The position numbers and the translations under genes were made by a program. Positions 29,073 through 34,626 of a DNA stretch of 34,626 nt are shown here, in pieces (within the stretch, counting starts at the first letter, position 1; each line of letters starts with the position of its first letter). Source of the stretch: Chara braunii (Eukaryota > Streptophyta > Charophyceae > Charales > Characeae); contig BFEA01000021.1 of the NCBI GenBank assembly GCA_003427395.1, positions 5,294,300 through 5,328,925 on the forward strand, given 5' to 3'. The notes under the pieces are model-generated. The model was not told the origin of the DNA and made no database searches. It saw only the letters and a program-made list of their open reading frames with translations.

Positions 29073-29330
29073 ATGAGCGATAGCGAAATTCAGAAACCAA
29101 GCCGCATCATACACATTAGACCAGATAGTCTTGACCTCGAACCGAAAGCAGAATTGCAACTCGAGTTACACCAAATAAGAGCACAGCAAAGCTCACAAAT
29201 GACTGTTGGAATAGTCTCGTCATCATCATCAATGAACGGTTATGAACCAATGTCGATTCCCTACCTGGCGCTCAGCGCCCAGACTACAAATGACAGATCC
29301 TATCTAGCCTATCTACAATGCTGCTGGTGA
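29073..29330 (+). CDS. Unrecognised 85-aa ORF
   Basis: Starts at an ATG after an AT-rich stretch. The N-terminal half is charged with regular Leu (LDLEPKAELQLELHQIRAQQ), suggestive of a short helix or coiled coil. The C-terminal half is Ser-rich. It lies between the A-rich repeat array and the LTR of Element 3. It could be the start of a lost gene or part of the LTR flank. No family is recognised. Confidence 0.25.
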   Translation: MSDSEIQKPSRIIHIRPDSLDLEPKAELQLELHQIRAQQSSQMTVGIVSSSSSMNGYEPMSIPYLALSAQTTNDRSYLAYLQCCW

Positions 29331-29996
29331 CGTCAACAGCTTCCCGAAGTACGAGCAGATTTCGGCCAATGCTGTTTGCATCAAGCACCAGGTATGTCCC
29401 TCGCTTCACTCACACCCTCGATCCTCCACACAGATGCCACATGCACCCGAAGGCCACCATGCGCCCCATCCAGCAATGCGCAGGCCAGCTCAGCTATGGC
29501 TGCCTGCTTCTTCCCTGCTCGCTCGTGAGCGCGTAGGCACTCGCTTCAGCAGCTGGCGCAGCAGCGATTGCGCATAAGCAGCGAGTGTCCGAATGTCTGG
29601 CCAGCGGCCAGGCCCTTTCCTTTATGGAAAGTGGCTGCCAGTCGTGGGCTGCCTGGCTGGCCTGGGCCTCCCCACAGCAGCTTCCGGTAGTGAGTCCCAG
29701 TCCCAGAGAATCTTCCACACGGCCTGGGGTGGTTACCCGTGTTCTCCTGCCAAGCAGCCTGTGTTCAGTTCATGCCCCGTGTCTGGCCCAGGGCCTGCCT
29801 CGGATACATTTGGAAAAAGGCAGGCAGGGCCTGGGCTCACTCAACCAACTGATGCTGTGCAGCTGCCTGAAATTTCCCCCAGTGGCGACCAACACAAAAT
29901 AGGTATCTCGTCACTTGGCAGGCCCGCTTTCACTTAGGGCGGCCAAGCATGCTGGAAACAGGGCCCCAGTGGGGCTTGGCGAGGCTTAGGGCTTCG
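29331..29996 (-). repeat. Probable 3' LTR of Element 3 (inner end set, far end unknown)
   Basis: The LTR should begin at TGCGAAGCCC (29998 on the minus strand) directly after the polypurine tract and extend toward lower coordinates. Its other end and a second LTR copy are not in the window, so its length is a guess. Overlapping ORFs here are treated as non-coding. A TGCTGGAAACAGGGCCCCAG string at about 29950 resembles the 55-bp motif. Confidence 0.45.
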
Positions 29997-30010
29997 CATT
30001 CCCTCCTCCA
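29997..30010 (-). other. Polypurine tract of Element 3
   Basis: Minus strand GGAGGAGGGAA directly followed by TGCGAAG, the expected tract-LTR junction, about 25 bp after the pol stop. Confidence 0.7.
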
Positions 30011-30034
30011 TACTTCGATAGTCCTCTGAGAAGT

Positions 30035-30763
30035 TCAATCGATCTTGCGCTTTCCCTTCTGCAATGACTTCTCATAATGAGCGACAATCTGTGGGGCGGT
30101 CTGCATCAGTTTCTCTCTCATAAACCATCTGTCCTCCTTCGGATCAGCGTGATGTCTGAAGCGTACACGGAACTGCAACTGCAGCTTCGGAGGTCGACCC
30201 CTGCCAGTTGGTCTCGACATCGGCATCTCCTTGTGATCCACAATGGTGTCGATGTCGACTTCTCCATCCATGGTTGGGGGCAGCATAAACCGTCGAGAGG
30301 GAAATTGGTCAGTTTCCTTGAAAGGTGCAAGTTTGGAGGCATGAAAGACAGGGTAGGTGCGAAGGTGACCAGAGATCTGTGTCACGTAGGAAGTCCCATC
30401 TGGATTATCTCCGACAATGTCTAGAACCTCCCATGGTCCGAAGTACTTTGGCATGAGCTTTCGGGAAATCCTGTGCTCTTGCCCGAGTTTGGATGCCTTT
30501 ACCCAGACTCTATCCCCAACCTGGAATGCAGAAGGACGGCGGTGTTTGTTTTCTGACTCTATCATCACCGCCTGTGCTTTGTGCATGTTGTCCACTGCTT
30601 GCTGCGTGAGACCCTTATAGCGATGAGCAAATTCCGAAGTACCAGGCGCAGCAGTGGACTGGTTCTCAGGTAGTAAGCAATCTAGAGGCAGTCGAGGCTT
30701 GAAAGTTAGCACTAGACTGTTGGGGCTTACCCCTGTAGCACTGTGCACAGCGTTATTGTACAA
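30035..30763 (-). pseudogene. Element 3 integrase C-terminus and chromodomain
   Basis: A 242-codon open frame: RVWVKASKLG, KLMPKYFGPWEVLDIVGDN (GPF/Y module), RTYPVFHASKLAPFKE, then a chromodomain-like end (EVDIDTIVDHKEM, FRVRFRHHADPKEDRWFMRE and APQIVAHYEK). The chromodomain would bind modified histone tails and guide insertion. The frame differs from the preceding integrase core, with a shift near 30785. The stop at 30035 is natural, just before the polypurine tract. Confidence 0.88.
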
Positions 30764-30769
30764 GCTGGC

Positions 30770-31370
30770 GACGAGAGCAAGCTTCTCATCCAGTCGACCT
30801 GACTAGGCTTGATATAGTGCCTCAGCAGGTGTTGTACAACGTGGTTCATCTGCTCTACTTGTCTGTTTGCCTCTGGGTGGTTCCCGGAGGTCGTCTGCAG
30901 CTGGGTCCCTTGTTCAGCAGCTGCAGCCTTCCACAAGTCACTCGTGAAACGCACATCCCGGTCACTAACAATGGACTTTGGCAGACCAAAGTCTCTGACC
31001 CAGTTATCCTTAAACAGTCTAATAACGTACTCAGTTTTAGTTGTTTCGGGCATCACAACTAACCTAGCGTACTTACTAAACCTATCCACCATGACAAAGA
31101 CATATCTCATACCACTCTTGTTGGTGACCAGTGTATCCATGAAATCCATGGACAAGCTCTCACCGGGCTTTTCCGAAATCGGGACGGGCTTGAGTAGCCC
31201 AAGAGGGGCCTGTGTACGTGGTTTGTCTCTCTGGCACACCTGACAAGTTTCCACGTACAGCTTGGCGTCTTTCATCATGGTGGGCCACCTTAACTGCTGC
31301 AACAAGTTAGCTGCAGTCTTCTTGTAGCCAAAATGTTTGGTGGCATCGTGACACTCACCTAAAATACACT
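30770..31370 (-). pseudogene. Element 3 integrase core
   Basis: Zinc-binding part CHDATKHFG and CQVCQRDK (H-x4-H, C-x2-C) follows a frameshift near 31365. The core holds Asp in SMDFMDTL, Asp in SDRDVRF and Glu in RQVEQMNH, the DDE triad. It is open as one 192-codon frame from 31305 and ends at a shift near 30785. Confidence 0.9.
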
Positions 31371-32300
31371 ATGCAAAGACTCTCTATTTGGCACACACAA
31401 ACGTTTATTCCCGGCTTTCTCGAGGAACAACAGGCCATCGACCAACACAAACTCGTCAGAAGTCACCTTGTCCTTCACTTCGAGTGTGCGTATGATCTCT
31501 GCCATGAACGGATCCTCGCGATAGGCTTCCACCAAGGACTGAGTAACATCGTCCGCAAGCCCAAACTCAGTAATCAGCGCCCCAAGGAAGTCTGGTCTAC
31601 GTGACAACGCATCAACAACCTTGTTGTACTCCCCATTGACATACAGAGGTTCAAAGTCATATTGTTCTATGACTTCAATCCAACGTTTCAAAACATCGGA
31701 GAATACCGGTTGAGTCCTCATCCACCGCAGGGTTTGATGATCAGTCCTGATGTCGAAGAATCGCCCAAGGAGGTAGTGTCTCCAGTGAGTCAGTGCTTTG
31801 TAGATCGCATAGAGTTCCTTCTCGTAGGTGGACTTAGCCAACTTCTGAGAGGGCATCTTTTTGGATATGTACTCTACCGGCCTCAACTTTTTCCCCTCCT
31901 GCTGCGCAAGCACGGCGCCAATGCCATATTGGCTGGCATCTGTGGTCACCACGAACGGTTTGTCAAGATCAGGAAGTTTCAAGACCTTATGGTGTGTCAG
32001 AGAATGTTTCAGATGTTTGAAAGCAGCCTCACACCTGTCTGTCCACTCCCAAGGGGTGTCAAGGCGTGTGAGATCCGACAAGGGCGCTGCCACTATGCTA
32101 TAGTTCTTCACGAAATTGCGGTAGTAGCCGGTCATCCCCAAGAAGGACCTCACCTCAGTCACAGACTGAGGTCGCAGCCAGTCACGAATGTTGGCCACTT
32201 TTGCGTCATCGGGCTTCAGTCCCTCCACAGAAATCTCATGACCCAGATACAAGATCTGGGTGTAGCCAAACTCGCACTTCTCCCGGTTGATCTTGAACTG
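31359..32300 (-). pseudogene. Element 3 RNase H
   Basis: Frame of nearly 300 codons: KCEFGYTQILYLGHEISVEG, RSFLGMTGYYRNF (thumb/connection), VTTDASQYGIGAVLA, KELYAIYKALTHWRHYL, IRTDHQTLRW and EYNKVVDALSRRP. All three catalytic acidic positions (D, E, D) are present. It is joined to RT across a one-base shift near 32310. It ends at a TAG at 31359. Confidence 0.92.
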
Positions 32301-33366
32301 GTAGGAGACTCAGTACTTTATCTAGATGGGCTACATGTACCTCAACAGTCCTACGAAAGATAAGTATGTCGTCAAGGTACACGATGACAAACTTATCTAA
32401 GTAGTCATGAAAAATCCGGTTCATCGCGTGCTGAAAGGTGTCAGTAGCATTGCAAAGGCCGAAAGGCATCACCACAAACTCGTTCAGACCGTACCTGGTC
32501 TGAAAAGCGGTTTTGTGTTGATCCTCGGGCCGGATTGCAATCTGATGGTACACGGACTTCAGATCTATCTTACTGAAGTACCGACACCCTTGCACCCGGT
32601 CCAACAAGTCATCGATGCGAGGTAGGGGGTCTGCGTTCTTCACAGTGATGACATTGAGGCCCCTATAGTCAATGCACATCCTCAACGTTCCCCCCTTCTT
32701 CGGTACGAATACGACAGGAGATCCATAAGGGGAGACACTCGGTCGGATCCAACCCTTCTCTAGGAGATCCTTAAGTTGTCGGCGAAGCTCATCAAGCTCC
32801 ACTGGAGACATCCGATAGATCCTAACCCTCGGAATACTAGACCCTGGGATAATCTCTATCGCATGGACGACCTCCCTCTCAACAACCCCTTTCAGCTCTT
32901 CAAATAAATCCGAGTATTTAGCAACCACTCCCTCTATCTCTGGAGGCATTTTCACTGGCTCGCCCTCTGCAGAGACATATACCAAGTACATACCCTCCTC
33001 CGGATTTCGCTCATAATAATTATAGAAAGAGGCCGCACACATGCACCCATAGGACTCGATCTGATTACTAGCTTTATGCTTTCACAATCTGGCAGTCCCT
33101 CCACCAGGCAGCGTGTGTTTGACCATTTTTCGGTCCCAATGAAACTGGGGCTGTGCAAACCGAAGGTAGCACATACCAAGCAAGATATCCATAGGGAGAT
33201 CATCGCTGGCTAGGAACGAGATTTTATGTCTCAGTTCCACTCCCGCGTACGGGAAACAACTCTCTACATCTTTTAGGTAGTTATTAACTACCATGCGTTG
33301 TTTGTTGCACAAGTCGACTCCACGTGTCGACTGAGGTGATGCACTTGCCCCTGTAAGCGCAGCCAA
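32301..33366 (-). pseudogene. Element 3 protease C-terminus and reverse transcriptase
   Basis: Protease end: DILLGMCYLRFAQPQFHW. RT: GWIRPSVSPYGSPVVFVPKK, LRMCIDYRGLNVIT, PLPRIDDLLDRVQG, KIDLKSVYHQI, VMPFGLCNATDTFQ and VIVYLDDILIF with both Asp intact. TGA at 33082 (one transition from Arg) separates the two parts in one frame. RT carries little visible damage. Confidence 0.92.
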
Positions 33367-33656
33367 TCAACACAAGCGCGACTGATAAAGTTCCTCGTCG
33401 AGCATGTACCGTAGAAGGCCCCAGTCTTACGGCCGTCTATAACTACCTCGCCGACGAACAACTCACCCTTAGGAGCTTTAGCCATGGTCGTCCAAAAAGC
33501 TAGCGGGTTTGATCTCGACCACTCCTCCTCTAGCTCCTCTAAGGACTGGAACACATTCATCGAACAGAGTACCGATTGGTTTGAATGTGCTCGCGGAATG
33601 ACGTCAGAGTCAATAGCTTGGGCCATCTCTCGAGACGGCAAGGGTGTAACCACCAT
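33288..33656 (-). pseudogene. Element 3 protease N-terminal part (D-T-G replaced)
   Basis: The protease strand reads GELFVGEVVIDGRKTGAF, then YGTCSTRNFIS where the family has D-T-G-[AS]-[ST]. The catalytic Asp and the Gly are both altered. A frameshift at about 33300-33340 joins it to the C-terminal part. Confidence 0.7.
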
Positions 33657-33774
33657 CTTGGCCCTAGTAGGAACAACTACAAATCCTACTGGCCCGACGT
33701 GTTTCCCGAAGCAGTGTCAGAAGTGTTGGCAACATTGCTACCCTGGGAAGCGGAGGAGGTCTGCGCCTGTCCCA

Positions 33775-34626
33775 TCACAGACGGGATCTTTTTCGTGACC
33801 TTCTGGTTGCGGCACTTGAACTGTGTATGGCCATACTAGCCACAACGAATACAAGTTGCTCGAGCACACCGATCTCTCCACACGTCCTTAGTAAGCCCCG
33901 CTTTCTCCCATGAAGGAGCATTGGGGTACGTCTACCGGTCGCCTTTCCTTTCTGTACTGAGGCAGCGACTGCTCCACCCCCTTTAGCTTCTACGCTACCC
34001 GACTCTGACCCTACTCCCACTTGGAAGTCGTCGTCTAACTCTATGGTAGTACCATCGTTGTCGACGAACACGATGTGCCCCTTGGCCTTCCAGTTAGAAG
34101 GCAGTGTCTTTTTCCTACCATCCGTTGTGGGTTGGTGTCCATGCCCGATCTTTGCTTCTAGATCTCGGGCCTTCTTGCTAAACGAGGGGAAGTTGCGCAT
34201 TGTGATCATGACCTCACTTGCCAACTGATTCCTTATCTCTGTAGGGAGGCACCTCAGGTAAGTGGTGAGTAAGATTTGGGGGTCGTAGCGTACGCCAGGA
34301 ACACAGATCGGACTCTCTACCGCGTCTGTGGCATCCCTTACTGACCTGAACTTCCTTGAGCTCATGGTCAATATCCCGGTGGCCTTTTGAGCCTCCTGCG
34401 GGTCATGCCACCTTTCCTCCACCAGCTTGATGAAATCATCCAGTCTCTGGGTGACTGCCCAAGCGAGGAAGTCATGACCGTACCCCTGTAACTGCTTGTA
34501 CCCGCTTCACCACCTCGCTGTACTCCCCTCAAGATAGGAGGCAGCCACAAACACTTCCTCGCGAGGCAGGGTTAACTTGCACTTCACATAGACTGGCACC
34601 GTCCTCAACCATGTGTCGAGGTCCTC
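33775..34626 (-). pseudogene. gag: Element 3 gag (partial at window edge), with zinc knuckle in a shifted frame
   Basis: The visible gag begins in mid-capsid at the window edge (DLDTWLRTVPVYVKCKL, EEVFVAASYLEGS). A TGA at 34507 (Trp position) follows, then DDFIKLVEERWHDPQEAQK, RSVRDATDAVESP and LLTTYLRCLPTEIRNQL. A frameshift near 33950 moves the frame to a zinc knuckle C-x2-C-x4-H-x4-C at about 33810-33855, broken by a TAG at 33836 (one transition from Gln). The knuckle binds RNA for packaging. The N-terminus and LTR lie beyond the window. Confidence 0.85.

Larger units (their letters stand above)
29998..34626 (-). mobile_element. Element 3: chromodomain Ty3/gypsy element, best preserved, runs off the right edge
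   Basis: Minus-strand order: gag (cut by the window edge), zinc knuckle, protease, RT, RNase H, integrase, chromodomain, polypurine tract, LTR. Catalytic motifs of RT and integrase are intact. At least five frameshifts and a few stops remain, so this copy should not be autonomous unless these are sequencing errors. Confidence 0.9.

Noticed and set aside
1-34626. CRISPR arrays, tRNA, rRNA, riboswitches
   Set aside because: No direct repeats with unique equal spacers and no conserved RNA signatures seen; the sequence is eukaryotic in character.

Overview
The window looks like a repeat-rich nuclear region of a eukaryote, probably of the green-plant lineage. The evidence is three Ty3/gypsy LTR retrotransposons (two ending in chromodomains), a primer-binding site resembling the plant initiator-tRNA-Met type, GT/AG-like splice signals, long microsatellites and a 166-bp run of Ns. 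The gag/pol style and the acidic-tailed accessory ORF fit a charophyte alga such as Chara, but that is a guess. No bacterial operon, tRNA, rRNA or CRISPR array was seen, and no complete intact host gene was recognised.

Layout. 1-3465: mostly non-coding repeats, including a 53-bp minisatellite of at least ten units with invariant spacing (about 1839-2421) and a decayed array of shorter units behind it. 3466-14687 (+): Element 1, a heavily decayed Ty3/gypsy element between two direct repeats of about 560 bp (LTR-like). In order it has a primer-binding site, gag with a zinc knuckle, protease, RT (YMDD), RNase H, a Cys/His-rich PHD-like segment, integrase, a Pro/acidic tail and a separate downstream reading frame (ORF3, about 10106-11362) of unknown function. 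Its coding frame carries 16 in-frame stops, nearly all one transition away from Trp, Gln or Arg codons.

14690-17000: a cluster of small palindromic or fold-back elements, two of them back to back and sharing TTAA boundaries. 17279-18230: GATA, GA and CT microsatellites around a candidate first exon of a type II membrane protein. 20214-23570 (-): Element 2, a chromodomain Ty3/gypsy remnant with a damaged RT active site (YLTD), a deletion after RT and a lost 5' end. A microsatellite flanked by 9-bp direct repeats interrupts its protease, and an assembly gap follows. 24.4-29.3 kb: non-autonomous elements, namely a dispersed 55-bp motif, two TIR/fold-back elements, a tandem duplication and A-rich repeat units. 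29998-34626 (-): Element 3, the best preserved chromovirus, with intact RT (YLDD) and integrase DDE motifs and a chromodomain but several frameshifts. Its gag runs off the right edge.

The Gag-Pol parts formerly worked together in copying and integrating each element. All three copies now look non-autonomous because of frameshifts and stops. The most unusual parts are the PHD-like insertion in Element 1 Pol, its extra ORF3, the 53-bp minisatellite and the TTAA-bounded palindromes.
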